From contig JACZVC010000008.1 in NCBI GenBank assembly GCA_022572885.1, positions 36,368 through 100,367 of the forward strand: 64,000 nt of DNA. The letters are read 5' to 3'. Every line of letters starts with the position of its first letter. Positions within the stretch are counted from its first letter, which is position 1. Source of the DNA: Pseudomonadota bacterium. Lineage in GTDB: Bacteria; Pseudomonadota; Gammaproteobacteria; Steroidobacterales; MnTg04. The position numbers were made by a program, and so were the translations under genes. The notes beneath the pieces were generated by a model. It had not been told where the DNA came from and made no database searches. It saw only the letters and a list, made by a program, of their open reading frames with translations. This document shows positions 35,716 through 45,199 of this stretch, piece after piece.

Positions 35716-37079
35716 TATTTTTGAGTTTGACTGAAATCCTTGTCCGTAAAAAGCCGCGGCATATCCGGATCGACCAGGCGATTAACCAGCGCTCTTATTT
35801 TGCCAACCAGGACGGCACGGGTCGCGCGCAAGTCATCGATTTCGCTTCCCAGGCGGGTCAGTCTGAGTACCGACAGCATCGATACCACCAGGCCCACCTC
35901 CGCCTCTATCAATCGTACCGAGGCAAAGAAACTGAAGGTCAGGGCTATCACCGCAACGAATGCCCACCAGAACCCAAAGTTGATGCCAACGACTATCGCG
36001 ATGAGCAAATATAAAAGCGGCAACAGCAAAATCGTCGAAAATACCTTCAAGGTTGCGATATCGTCCATTTCATAGCTAAAGCGATCGCCGACCGTTGCCG
36101 CTATCCAGCCGACCGGCAGGTGCAAAAGCGCGCCGGGTATCGCAAGCGGCAACAAGGCGAGCATGGTCAGGCTACGGAGCATCACTTTGCGAAACGCCCG
36201 GTCCAGCGTCATCGGCTGGCGTAATTGAAAGTCTTTAAGACCGAGCATGTCCAGCCGCGCCTGGTAGTTTTCCATCTCGTCCCGAAACGCCTGCATCTCC
36301 GGATCGTCTGCCGCCTGCAGATAGCCATCGACAAAGCGCCGGTTCAACTCGATATATTCCCTCGGGCGAAGGTCTGCCGAAGCCGGCTTGTATAAACGCC
36401 TGGCCGTTTGTATGAAACGCAATGTGCGCCAGTCCGGCGCATTCAGGGTAACGATGGTCAACGCCTCAGCGAGGTACTCGGTCAATTTTCTAACCGTTCC
36501 CTGTTCATCCTGGCTGTAGTCCCGCAACCATTGATCGTCGATGACGATCGGCTCGCCGAATTCGATCAGCACCTGGCTCCTGAAACGGTGGCGGTTAATG
36601 TAATTCAGACCGCAGGGAATAATTTTGACATTTGCTTTGCCGCGGGCAGATACGGAAAGCGCGATGCGCGCCGTACCGGTTTTCAGCTTGACCAGTTGCG
36701 ACTCGACATGGCTGATGCCCTCTGGAAATATGCCCATGCAATTGCCGGACTCGATAACCTCGTATAGCTTTTCAAAAGCCTGGCTGTTATCGACCTCGCC
36801 AGAATGCTCCTCGCGACGGTAAACGGGCACGGCACCGATCGCATTCAGGACTGGCGCGAGCAGCCGATATTCCCAGAGCTTGGCGTTTGCCATGAAGTGC
36901 AACGGCCACCGACCGCACTTGGCGATCAGCAGGAAGCCATCCATCAGGGCATTCGGATGATTGCCGGCAAAAATTACCGGCCCGTCGGCGGGCACATTCT
37001 CAATACCGACCACATCGATTCGGCGAAAAAAAGTATTGGCGATAATGCCAATCAGCGAAATAATCATGCGCTGAACCAT
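35715..37079 (-). CDS. PlsC-type acyltransferase with C-terminal membrane region
   Basis: The 454-residue protein has a glycerolipid acyltransferase domain (about 15-230) with the catalytic HX4D box in FAGNHPNALMDGFLL near 37, and the substrate motif GIFPEGISHVESQLVKLKTG near 115-135. Hydrophobic segments near 310-335 and 345-400 indicate a membrane-bound C-terminal part not found in short PlsC enzymes. It probably transfers an acyl chain to a lysophospholipid or related acceptor. It lies 57 bases downstream of typA. Confidence 0.88.
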   Translation of the reverse strand: MVQRMIISLIGIIANTFFRRIDVVGIENVPADGPVIFAGNHPNALMDGFLLIAKCGRWPLHFMANAKLWEYRLLAPVLNAIGAVPVYRREEHSGEVDNSQAFEKLYEVIESGNCMGIFPEGISHVESQLVKLKTGTARIALSVSARGKANVKIIPCGLNYINRHRFRSQVLIEFGEPIVIDDQWLRDYSQDEQGTVRKLTEYLAEALTIVTLNAPDWRTLRFIQTARRLYKPASADLRPREYIELNRRFVDGYLQAADDPEMQAFRDEMENYQARLDMLGLKDFQLRQPMTLDRAFRKVMLRSLTMLALLPLAIPGALLHLPVGWIAATVGDRFSYEMDDIATLKVFSTILLLPLLYLLIAIVVGINFGFWWAFVAVIALTFSFFASVRLIEAEVGLVVSMLSVLRLTRLGSEIDDLRATRAVLVGKIRALVNRLVDPDMPRLFTDKDFSQTQK

Positions 37080-37136
37080 CGATACGCTCCGACACGTCCC
37101 CGGATCAATTCACTTTGCGATTTTGCCTGGTTGCTG

Positions 37137-38972
37137 TCAAATTTCCTTTGCTGACAGTTTTCTGGACGCGCGTTTGCGATCGGGCTCTTTCAATAATTTT
37201 TTCCGCAAACGTATATTTTTTGGTGTTACCTCGAGCAGTTCATCATCATCGATGAACTCCAGCGCCTGCTCCAGTGAATAACGAATCGGTGGGGTAAGCA
37301 CGATATTCTCGTCGCTTCCAGCCGCGCGGATGTTGGTTAATTGCTTGGCCTTGGTCGGGTTTACCACCAGGTCGTTGCCGCGACTGTGGATGCCGACGAT
37401 CATGCCTTCATAAACCTCGGCTCCATGGCCTAAAAACAGGCTCCCGCGTTCCTGGAGATTGAACAAGGAATAGGCCAGCGCTTTGCCCGCGACCATCGAG
37501 ACCAGCACCCCGTTGTTGCGTTGCCCGATCGTGCCCGGCACCTGCCGATCATACTTGTCGAATACGTGGTAAAGCAGCCCCGTCCCCGATGTTGCGGTCA
37601 AATATTCGGTTCGGAAGCCGATCAACCCACGGGTCGGAATGCGGTAATCGAGCCGCACCCGCCCTTTCCCATCCGGGTTCATGCTGAGAAGTTCGCCTTT
37701 GCGACTGGCGAGGCGGGTCATGACGGCGCCCTGGTATGCTTCTGCAAAATCAACGCTGAGATTCTCCCAGGGCTCCAGCTTGACGCCGTCTTCTTCGTGA
37801 ACGATGACCTCCGGTCTCGACACCGACAGTTCATAGCCCTCCCGGCGCATGGTTTCAATGAGTATCGACAAGTGCAGTTCGCCGCGCCCGGACACCCGGA
37901 ACTTATCCGGGTCGTCGGTTTCATCCACGCGCAATGCCACATTGTGTTTGAGTTCCTGGGCGAGCCGCTCTCCGATCTGCCGGCTGGTCAGAAATTTGCC
38001 GTCCTGCCCGGAAAACGGCGACTTGTTGACCTGGAACGTCATGCTTATGGTCGGTTCGTCGACCGCCAGTGCGGGGAGCGGATCGGGGTGATCCACTGCG
38101 CACAAGGTATCGGAGATATTGAGCTGATCGATGCCGCTGAAGACGACGATGTTGCCGGCATCCGCACGCTGAATTTTCTCCCTCTCGAGACCGTGGAAGG
38201 CATGCAGTTCGAGAATCCGGGCCTTGCGAACGGCCCCATCGGGGGTCACTACGCAAACAGTGGAGTTGGCCTGAACGCTGCCCCGCTGCACCCGCCCGAT
38301 GCCCAGGACGCCCACATAGGCGTCATAATCGAGGCTGGAAACCTGAAGTTGCAGCGATCCTTCCCGGTCTACTTGCGGAGGAGATACGTGTTCGATGATC
38401 GCCGCCAACAACGGCGTCATGTCTCCCTGGCGTACCGTTGAATCCAGTGACGAGTAACCGTGAAGGGCAGACGCGTAAATGACCGGGAAATCGAGTTGCT
38501 CGTCGGTTGCGCCGAGGCGATCGAACAGATCGAAGGTCTGGTCCAGAACCCAGTCAGGCCTTGCCCCGTCGCGATCGATCTTGTTGATGACCACGATGGG
38601 TTTGAGGCCGCTGGCAAATGCTTTTTGGGTGACGAAGCGCGTTTGGGGCATCGGCCCTTCTACCGCATCGACGAGCAGCAGTACGCTGTCCACCATGGAC
38701 AGGATGCGTTCCACTTCGCCGCCAAAATCTGCATGTCCCGGTGTGTCGACGATGTTGATCAGGTAGTCGTTCCAGCGAATCGAAGTATTCTTCGCCAGGA
38801 TCGTAATGCCGCGTTCCCGTTCAAGATCGCTCGAGTCCATTACCCGGTCAGGCACGGCTGCGCGCGGTCCCAGGGTGCCGGACTGCTGCAACAACTGGTC
38901 GACCAGCGTGGTCTTGCCATGATCGACATGCGCGATGATGGCGATATTCCTGAGATGAGAAAGATTCGACAT
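37137..38972 (-). CDS. typA: Ribosome-associated GTPase TypA/BipA
   Basis: The 611-residue translational GTPase helps ribosome assembly and stress adaptation. It has the G1 motif [10 protein letters not shown]2 in RERGITI, G3 [12 protein letters not shown] and G4 [12 protein letters not shown]. Beta-barrel and EF-G-like domains follow, and the TypA-specific C-terminal region includes [13 protein letters not shown] and NIRAAG. The length is standard. Confidence 0.98.
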   Translation of the reverse strand: MSNLSHLRNIAIIAHVDHGKTTLVDQLLQQSGTLGPRAAVPDRVMDSSDLERERGITILAKNTSIRWNDYLINIVDTPGHADFGGEVERILSMVDSVLLLVDAVEGPMPQTRFVTQKAFASGLKPIVVINKIDRDGARPDWVLDQTFDLFDRLGATDEQLDFPVIYASALHGYSSLDSTVRQGDMTPLLAAIIEHVSPPQVDREGSLQLQVSSLDYDAYVGVLGIGRVQRGSVQANSTVCVVTPDGAVRKARILELHAFHGLEREKIQRADAGNIVVFSGIDQLNISDTLCAVDHPDPLPALAVDEPTISMTFQVNKSPFSGQDGKFLTSRQIGERLAQELKHNVALRVDETDDPDKFRVSGRGELHLSILIETMRREGYELSVSRPEVIVHEEDGVKLEPWENLSVDFAEAYQGAVMTRLASRKGELLSMNPDGKGRVRLDYRIPTRGLIGFRTEYLTATSGTGLLYHVFDKYDRQVPGTIGQRNNGVLVSMVAGKALAYSLFNLQERGSLFLGHGAEVYEGMIVGIHSRGNDLVVNPTKAKQLTNIRAAGSDENIVLTPPIRYSLEQALEFIDDDELLEVTPKNIRLRKKLLKEPDRKRASRKLSAKEI

Positions 38973-39002
38973 GGATGTGGAGGTGGGGCGGAAAAGGCGC
39001 CG

Positions 39003-39008
39003 ATTATA
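39003..39008 (-). promoter_or_regulatory. Probable -10 element upstream of typA
   Basis: On the minus strand this reads TATAAT, 31 bases before the typA ATG. No good -35 element lies at the usual spacing. Confidence 0.4.
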
Positions 39009-39050
39009 ATGAGCGACCCGGTGAATTGATATGGTGTCTTCGAGTTAAGC

Positions 39051-39090
39051 GACCGACCACGGTTTTTTGCTGAAAACCATAGTCTGTCCC
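39051..39090. repeat. Palindromic element with GACCACGGTTTT arms, copy 2
   Basis: GACCACGGTTTT (39055-39066) and AAAACCATAGTC (39073-39084) form an imperfect 12-bp stem with two mismatches and a 6-base loop. The arm matches the palindrome at 35628-35715, and a partial GTCTGTCCC flank is shared. The two copies probably belong to a repeated family of mobile palindromes. Confidence 0.65.
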
Positions 39091-39216
39091 TGTTAAATAA
39101 GTGATATCGTCACAACAGTTGGATTTTACCGTCAAGGGGACCGCTAAAAAATCTGGATTGGGTGTAGTCTTGGTTAATAACCTTATAAAACAAGAGCTTG
39201 CACAGGCTCGGTCAAG

Positions 39217-39960
39217 TTGAAAGCCTCACTGATTGCGCTGGCCAGGGATGCGATTTCCAGCCTGCGTGATCTCCTGCCGGTCGCACTGGTCATCACCGTA
39301 TTCCAGGTGTTTGTGTTCCACGCGCCCGCCTCGGTCCTGGTGTCGCTGGCTGCCGGCGGCTTCCTGATCGTTGCGGGGCTCACCTTCTTCATTTTCGGGC
39401 TGCGGCTCGCCTTGTTTCCTATCGGGGAAGGGCTCGCCCATGCATTGGCGAAAAAAGGCAGCGTGTTCTGGCTGGTCCTGTTTGCTTTTTTACTCGGCTT
39501 TGGCACGACCATCGCCGAACCGGCGTTGATTGCGGTTGCCGCCGAAGCAGCAGAAGTCGCGGCGGGAGCGGATGCGATCGCATCGTCCGCCGAATCAAAG
39601 GCCAGCTACGCGCTGGGGTTGAGGATGATCGTCGCGCTGGCCGTTGGTGTCGCCCTGATCGTGGGTGTAATCCGAATTTTGGCCAATTGGTCGTTGCCGA
39701 TCATGATTATCGGCGGCTACGTTCTGGTCATCCTGCTTACGACGATTGCGCCCAAAGATATCATCGGTATTGCCTATGACTTCGGTGGCGTAACGACATC
39801 CACGGTGACCGTGCCGCTGGTCACGGCGCTCGGCGTCGGCCTCGCGAGTTCACTCAAGGGGCGTAATCCGATGACCGATGGATTTGGCCTGATTGCGTTC
39901 GCCTCCCTGGCGCCAATTTTGTTTGTACTTGTCTACGGAATAATCGTGCAATGGAACTGA
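39217..39960 (+). CDS. DUF1538 membrane protein, first of a pair
   Basis: The 247-residue integral membrane protein has about seven hydrophobic segments. It shows the repeated DUF1538 signature: [15 protein letters not shown] near 105, then [25 protein letters not shown] near 190. The start is a TTG, the only plausible start after an in-frame stop at 39178. It overlaps the next DUF1538 gene by 10 bases. DUF1538 proteins have no established function; the EPALIAV and [11 protein letters not shown] motifs suggest a conserved transport or channel core. Confidence 0.85.
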   Translation: MKASLIALARDAISSLRDLLPVALVITVFQVFVFHAPASVLVSLAAGGFLIVAGLTFFIFGLRLALFPIGEGLAHALAKKGSVFWLVLFAFLLGFGTTIAEPALIAVAAEAAEVAAGADAIASSAESKASYALGLRMIVALAVGVALIVGVIRILANWSLPIMIIGGYVLVILLTTIAPKDIIGIAYDFGGVTTSTVTVPLVTALGVGLASSLKGRNPMTDGFGLIAFASLAPILFVLVYGIIVQWN

Positions 39961-40769
39961 TCGTCTCCAGCATCGAGTCCATCGCCAGAAGCGCTGTCGA
40001 TGTGCTGCCGATCGTAATCTTCCTGTTCGCCTTCCAGCGGCTGGTCATCGGCGGGCCGATGCCGAACCGGAAACAGATCGCGGTCGGTTTTCTTTTTGTG
40101 GTTGTCGGGCTCGGTCTGTTCCTGGTCGGGCTGGAGCGAACGCTGTTTCCATTGGGTCGCCTGATGGCGCAGCAACTGACAGACCCCGAGTTTCTGCGAG
40201 ATGTTGCGGGACAAGGAGCGTCAGCCCTCGTCTGGCAGGATTATTACTGGGTTTATTTGTTCGCGCTCGCCATAGTATTCAGCACAACGCTTGCGGAACC
40301 AGCGTTGATCGCCGTTTCGATGAAAGCGAATATGGTGTCAGGCGGCGCGATCGGCGTATGGGGTCTGCGCGTCGCCGTGGCAATCGGCGCCGGCATCGGG
40401 GTAAGCCTCGGCTGTTTTCGAATCATTACGGGCTTGCCATTGCATTATTTTATCGGCGCGGCATACCTGGTGGTCATCGTACAAACGGCGTTGGCGCCGA
40501 AAATGATTGTGCCACTGGCGTATGATTCCGGCGGTGTGACGACATCTACGGTAACGGTTCCCATCGTCACCGCACTCGGGCTCGGGCTTGCCGAGGCGAT
40601 ACCTGGGCGCAGCCCGTTGCTGGACGGCTTCGGCCTGGTGGCTTTTGCGGCCCTGTTTCCGATAATCTCGGTCCTCGCATACGGCCAGATTGCAGTTTTG
40701 AAAAACCGCGTCTCGAAATCCGACCCGGATGGTCGAGACCCAGAACAGGAAAACGACCATGCACTTTAA
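39951..40769 (+). CDS. DUF1538 membrane protein, second of a pair
   Basis: The 272-residue protein repeats the architecture of its neighbour: a membrane protein with [18 protein letters not shown] near 108 and [25 protein letters not shown] near 190. The two probably form a heterodimer, as with other duplicated membrane halves. The C-terminus is charged. Its stop lies 11 bases inside the following PII-like gene, so translation is coupled. Confidence 0.85.
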   Translation: MELIVSSIESIARSAVDVLPIVIFLFAFQRLVIGGPMPNRKQIAVGFLFVVVGLGLFLVGLERTLFPLGRLMAQQLTDPEFLRDVAGQGASALVWQDYYWVYLFALAIVFSTTLAEPALIAVSMKANMVSGGAIGVWGLRVAVAIGAGIGVSLGCFRIITGLPLHYFIGAAYLVVIVQTALAPKMIVPLAYDSGGVTTSTVTVPIVTALGLGLAEAIPGRSPLLDGFGLVAFAALFPIISVLAYGQIAVLKNRVSKSDPDGRDPEQENDHAL

Positions 40770-41109
40770 ACTTATCATCGCCTTTGTCGAAGACAAAAAA
40801 ACGGATGACATCATGGAAGCTGCTCGTGAAGCGGGTGCAACAGGATGCACGGTAATCAATAACGCCCGCGGGGAAGGTATTAAGGAGAGCAAGACCTTTT
40901 TCGGCCTGACCCTGGCGACTCAACGCGACGTTGTGCTACTGCTGGTCGAGGAGCATCTGAGCCGGCATATTCTCGAACACATTGGAGAAGTCGGCGAATT
41001 CGATGCGAAACCGGGCACCGGCATCGCCGTGCTCGTCGATGTCGAAGATGCGGTGGGTGTGATGCATCAGGCGGAAGAACTCGGGGAAATCGTGGAGGAA
41101 AACCTATGA
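40759..41109 (+). CDS. PII-like regulatory protein
   Basis: The 116-residue protein has the PII fold pattern: [38 protein letters not shown] at the start and GTGIAVLVDVEDAVGV near the end. It lacks the long T-loop and uridylylated tyrosine of GlnB/GlnK, placing it with PII-like proteins that bind nucleotides and control neighbouring transporters. The ATG at 40759 starts inside the second DUF1538 gene; it overlaps the CBS gene by 4 bases. Confidence 0.87.
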   Translation: MHFKLIIAFVEDKKTDDIMEAAREAGATGCTVINNARGEGIKESKTFFGLTLATQRDVVLLLVEEHLSRHILEHIGEVGEFDAKPGTGIAVLVDVEDAVGVMHQAEELGEIVEENL

Positions 41110-41510
41110 CCATTCAAAACTGGGCCCCCGTACGAGATTGCATGCGGACGGATGTGACGGAAGTTGACGGTCGCCTCGACGTACTCTCCGCACTGAAAAT
41201 AATGAAAAAAGTCGGCGCGACCAGCCTGATCGTCAAGCGTCGGGATGAGAGCGATGAGTATGGCTTGCTCCTGTTCTCCGATATTGCCAAGAAAGTCATC
41301 GCGCAAAATCGTGCGCCGGAACGCGTGAATGTCTATGAAGTAATGGCCAAACCGGTCCTGACCGTGCGGCCGGACATGGATATCCGCTACTGCGCGCGCT
41401 TATTCGATAATTTCGGTATCAGCCACGCACCAGTCGTCGAAAACGAGAAGATCGTAGGCATCGTCAGCTATTACCTGCTGGTACTGCAGGGCTTGCCGGA
41501 CCTCGACTGA
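41106..41510 (+). CDS. CBS-domain pair protein
   Basis: The 134-residue protein is two tandem CBS motifs (about 8-65 and 75-130): VTEVDGRLDVLSALKIMKKVGATSLIVK and VRPDMDIRYCARLFDNFGISHAPVV. CBS pairs bind adenine nucleotides. It is the last gene of the DUF1538, PII-like and CBS operon and overlaps the PII-like gene by 4 bases (ATGA). Together the PII-like and CBS proteins could report the nucleotide or energy state to the membrane pair. Confidence 0.9.
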   Translation: MTIQNWAPVRDCMRTDVTEVDGRLDVLSALKIMKKVGATSLIVKRRDESDEYGLLLFSDIAKKVIAQNRAPERVNVYEVMAKPVLTVRPDMDIRYCARLFDNFGISHAPVVENEKIVGIVSYYLLVLQGLPDLD

Positions 41511-41696
41511 CAAAAATTCCTTCCATTTGAGTGGGCGTCTGTTATAGTCCGCCGCGTTCTGGCGCACTATCGGTCTGCGCCATTCGCTCCAGCCCAGCAA
41601 TTCCGCGGGTTTCGGAGCTACCTGACAATCCAGCCTGGACCGAACCACGCGCGGCAATGCCGCCATCGTGTCAGGCGACCCTGGAGTACAAACACC
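41511..41696 (+). promoter_or_regulatory. Long leader and promoter region of rhlE
   Basis: A TATAGT at 41543-41548 is a candidate -10 element, with only weak -35 matches upstream. Transcription from it would give a 5' leader of about 140 bases before the rhlE ATG. Long leaders with inverted segments are common on cold-induced RNA helicase genes. Confidence 0.4.
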
Positions 41697-42977
41697 ATGT
41701 TTTTTGATCAACTCGGCCTGTCGGCCGAATTGCTGCGTGCGATCGATGAAAAAGGTTACCGTGAGGCAACCCCGATCCAGCAGCAAGCCATTCCCTTAAT
41801 CCTTGAAGGCCGGGATGTGCTGGCTGGAGCCCAAACCGGCACCGGCAAGACCGCCGGCTTCACTTTGCCGCTGTTGCAGCGGCTGCAGAATTCACGATCC
41901 GGCCAACGGCGCGTGCGCGCCCTTATACTCACGCCAACGCGTGAACTCGCCGCACAAGTCAGCGAGAGTGTGCGCGACTATGGCCGCCACCTGCCGTTCA
42001 AGGCAACCGTCATCTTTGGCGGCGTCAGCATCAATACACAAATTTTCAAGTTGCGGAAAGGTGCCGACATCGTAGTCGCCACGCCGGGCCGCCTGCTCGA
42101 TCACATGCAGCGGGGCACGATCGATCTCGGCGGAGTCGAGATCCTCGTTCTCGATGAGGCCGATCGCATGCTCGATATGGGATTCATCCGCGACATACGC
42201 AAAATCCTCAAAGAGCTGCCGAATGAGCGTCAGAATCTGCTGTTCTCGGCGACGTTCTCGAAAGAGATCAGGCGGCTGGCAGCCGACCTGTTGAATGCAC
42301 CGACCGAGATCCAGGTCGCGCAGCGCAATACCACGGTCGAACTCGTTACCCAAATCGTGCACCCTGTCGACCGCAGCCGCAAACGCGAACTGTTGTCGCA
42401 CCGCATCGGCGCGGAGAACTGGCGACAGGTGCTGGTTTTCACGCGCACCAAGCACGGCGCCAACCGGCTCGCCGAACAATTGTCACGCGACGGGCTCGAG
42501 TCCGTTGCGATCCACGGCAACAAGTCGCAAGGGGCACGGACCCGCGCACTCGCGGATTTCAAGGCCGGTGTGGTTCGAGTGCTGGTCGCGACCGATATCG
42601 CTGCGCGCGGTCTCGATATCGATCGGTTGCCGCACGTCGTCAATTACGAGTTGCCCAACGTTCCTGAAGACTACGTGCATCGTATCGGGCGTACCGCCCG
42701 TGCCGGTCAGGAGGGCCATGCCATATCGCTGGTCTGCGTCGATGAGCACAAGCTGTTGGGCGATATCGAGCGCTTGCTGAATTGCAAGATTGCAAAAGAA
42801 ATTATCCCCGGCTATGAACCGGATCCGCGGATCAAGGCAGAACCGATCCGGCAAGGTCGCACGCAACGGCCTGCTGGCCGCGGCGCTGGCTCGCGCAAGA
42901 AATTCAGAGCCGGCGCATCGCATGCTCATGGCGGACACCGCCACCGTTCAGCCAGCCGCCAGCGACGCGCGGGATAG
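41697..42977 (+). CDS. rhlE: DEAD-box RNA helicase RhlE
   Basis: The 426-residue ATP-dependent RNA helicase acts in ribosome assembly and RNA decay. It shows the Q motif near 5-30 ([14 protein letters not shown]), Walker [45 protein letters not shown] and [13 protein letters not shown]. The basic C-terminal tail (about 375-426, rich in R, G and H) is typical of RhlE and binds RNA. It is probably transcribed alone. Confidence 0.96.
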   Translation: MFFDQLGLSAELLRAIDEKGYREATPIQQQAIPLILEGRDVLAGAQTGTGKTAGFTLPLLQRLQNSRSGQRRVRALILTPTRELAAQVSESVRDYGRHLPFKATVIFGGVSINTQIFKLRKGADIVVATPGRLLDHMQRGTIDLGGVEILVLDEADRMLDMGFIRDIRKILKELPNERQNLLFSATFSKEIRRLAADLLNAPTEIQVAQRNTTVELVTQIVHPVDRSRKRELLSHRIGAENWRQVLVFTRTKHGANRLAEQLSRDGLESVAIHGNKSQGARTRALADFKAGVVRVLVATDIAARGLDIDRLPHVVNYELPNVPEDYVHRIGRTARAGQEGHAISLVCVDEHKLLGDIERLLNCKIAKEIIPGYEPDPRIKAEPIRQGRTQRPAGRGAGSRKKFRAGASHAHGGHRHRSASRQRRAG

Positions 42978-43023
42978 GGCTTACGAACAATATGCGCCGG
43001 CTTTTCATTTATAATGCCGCGTC

Positions 43024-45186
43024 ATGAAAGGCCTCTATACAGAACTCAGGCGCCGCAATGTGTTTCGCGTCGGAGTGGCTTATGCAGTGGTCGGCTGGTT
43101 TCTGGCGGAGCTCGGCGCCTTGCTGTTCGGGACTTTCGAAGCGCCGGCCTGGGTCATGAAGGTTTTCGCGACCCTGATAATCCTGGGTTTTCCGTTGGCC
43201 CTGTTTTTCGCCTGGGCATTCGAAATGACACCGGATGGGCTGAAACGTGAGAAAGATATAGACCGGTCTCAGTTCGCCACACAGCAATCCGGCCGAAAGT
43301 TCGACTTCCTTATAATTTTCCTGTTGGCCGTTGGCCTGGTTTATTTCGTTTATGAGTCGCGGTTGAGAGTTGATCCCGCGACGGAACCACCGCTAACCCA
43401 GCCTGATTCGGCTATGGACGCAAGTGTGGATCAGCAACGGGCGCCGGCTAAATCAATCGCCGTTTTGCCGTTCGTCAATATGAGCGGCGTCCAGGAGAAT
43501 GAGTATTTTTCCGATGGGCTGGCGGAAACCTTGTTGCATATGTTGGCGCAAATCGAGGAATTGCAAGTTGCCGCCCGCACATCGGCGTTCAAGTTCAAGG
43601 GCAAGAATGAAGACGTGCGCCTGATTGGTAAACAGTTGGGGGTTGCGACCGTACTCGAAGGCAGTGTGCAACGCGCCGGCAACAGGATTCGCATCACTGT
43701 GCAGCTCATAAATGTGGCGGATGGTTTTCACCTGTGGTCACAGAATTATGACCGGACCCTGGATGACATTTTTGCGGTTCAGGACGATATCGCCGCGTCT
43801 GTAGTCGATGCCCTGGAATTGACATTGCTCGGCCGGCTGCCTGGCAGGACCGGACAGGATCCCGCCACCTATGACGAGCTATTGAGACTACGGAACGCCT
43901 TGGCCGGCGGTAAGGATATCGCCGCCACAATCGATAATTTGCAGGCATTCATAGAAATTCATCCGGATTATGCTGACGCCTATGCAACACTGAGCGAGGC
44001 CTATGTCATCCATAGAGATCATGCGGGTCTGATACCCGAAGAAATAGGTCAAAAAGCGATTGAAGCAGCCCGGGAAGCGGTTGAGCTGGATCCTGAAGCG
44101 CCCGGTGCGAATGCTGCATTGAGTCGCGCACTGGTGAATCAGGGCTGGTTCGTAGCTGCAATCCCCGTACTGGCAAAAGCAATGGAACTCGAGCCAGGCA
44201 ATGCGGACACCATTGTTGATCAGGCCACTGTCATGGCCGCGCAAGGTCAATTTCAGAAAGCCACAGGACTGATGGAACTGGCGATCAAGCTCGATCCACT
44301 CAACGACAACACCAGAATAAAGCTGTCCGGGCTATACGACGCGATAGGACGTCATGATCGGGCGCTGTCGGTACTGGAAGCCGGATTGGAGCTGTCGCCC
44401 GATAGTACGCCGCTGGTTTTCGCGATGGCATTACACCACCAGGGAATTGGCCACTACCCCGATGCGGTGGCGAGTCTGCACGAGCTGCTATCGAAAGAGG
44501 CCGATCACATCAATGCCTGGCAGATTTTATTCGCTATTTATATCAGCCTGGGGGACCTGGCAACGGCTGAGGTCTACCTGCAGCGCGTCGAGGAATTGTC
44601 CGAGGACCGCGGCGCGGATGAACGGGCGTTGTTCTGTTATCTCGAGCAGGATAAAGCGTGTTGGCGCGAGGCCACCGCGCGGATGCTGGCGAATCGAGAG
44701 GCGTTCTTTGTTCAAATATGGCAAAGCAGGATGATGCTGGAAGATGGTCGGCTGGATGATGCGATCGCGGTCATGATTCCGGTGGTGGAGCATTTCGGCG
44801 TCACCGGTGAAATTTACGGAAATTTCGAATCCCGGATCAACCTGGCTGCTCTCTACCACTTCGCCGATGATGGTGAAAAACGCGATCGGCTTCTGAATGA
44901 CGCAACCAGCGCCCTTCATTTCTCGATCGATAGCGGATGGGAGCATTCAGCTCCCTACGTATACCTGGCGATGGCCTCTGCGGCAAAAGGCGATACAGCA
45001 AGCGCTGTACGAAATCTAGATGAAGCATATGGACGGGGCCACCGGCACCTGTGGTCAATCCATACAGACTACGCGTGGGACCCCATACGCAGCGACCCGG
45101 AATTTCAGCAAACGATTCAGCGCATCAAGGATGATAACTGGGCAATGCTTGAGCAGATTCGAGCCGTTGATGCCGCTAATCACTAG
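43024..45186 (+). CDS. Membrane protein with TolB/FlgO-like domain and TPR repeats
   Basis: The 720-residue protein has the same layout as the protein at 14901-16721: basic N-terminus ELRRRNVFRVG, two membrane helices (about 20-68), a third near 98-115, a TolB/FlgO-like domain (about 140-280: SIAVLPFVNMS, FSDGLAETLLHML, VLEGSVQRAG) and TPR repeats to about 600. A TATAAT at 43010-43015 ends only 8 bases before the ATG, so the mRNA may be nearly leaderless, though no clear -35 is seen. No enzymatic domain is present. Confidence 0.86.
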   Translation: MKGLYTELRRRNVFRVGVAYAVVGWFLAELGALLFGTFEAPAWVMKVFATLIILGFPLALFFAWAFEMTPDGLKREKDIDRSQFATQQSGRKFDFLIIFLLAVGLVYFVYESRLRVDPATEPPLTQPDSAMDASVDQQRAPAKSIAVLPFVNMSGVQENEYFSDGLAETLLHMLAQIEELQVAARTSAFKFKGKNEDVRLIGKQLGVATVLEGSVQRAGNRIRITVQLINVADGFHLWSQNYDRTLDDIFAVQDDIAASVVDALELTLLGRLPGRTGQDPATYDELLRLRNALAGGKDIAATIDNLQAFIEIHPDYADAYATLSEAYVIHRDHAGLIPEEIGQKAIEAAREAVELDPEAPGANAALSRALVNQGWFVAAIPVLAKAMELEPGNADTIVDQATVMAAQGQFQKATGLMELAIKLDPLNDNTRIKLSGLYDAIGRHDRALSVLEAGLELSPDSTPLVFAMALHHQGIGHYPDAVASLHELLSKEADHINAWQILFAIYISLGDLATAEVYLQRVEELSEDRGADERALFCYLEQDKACWREATARMLANREAFFVQIWQSRMMLEDGRLDDAIAVMIPVVEHFGVTGEIYGNFESRINLAALYHFADDGEKRDRLLNDATSALHFSIDSGWEHSAPYVYLAMASAAKGDTASAVRNLDEAYGRGHRHLWSIHTDYAWDPIRSDPEFQQTIQRIKDDNWAMLEQIRAVDAANH

Positions 45187-45199
45187 CCGATCGCCAAAG

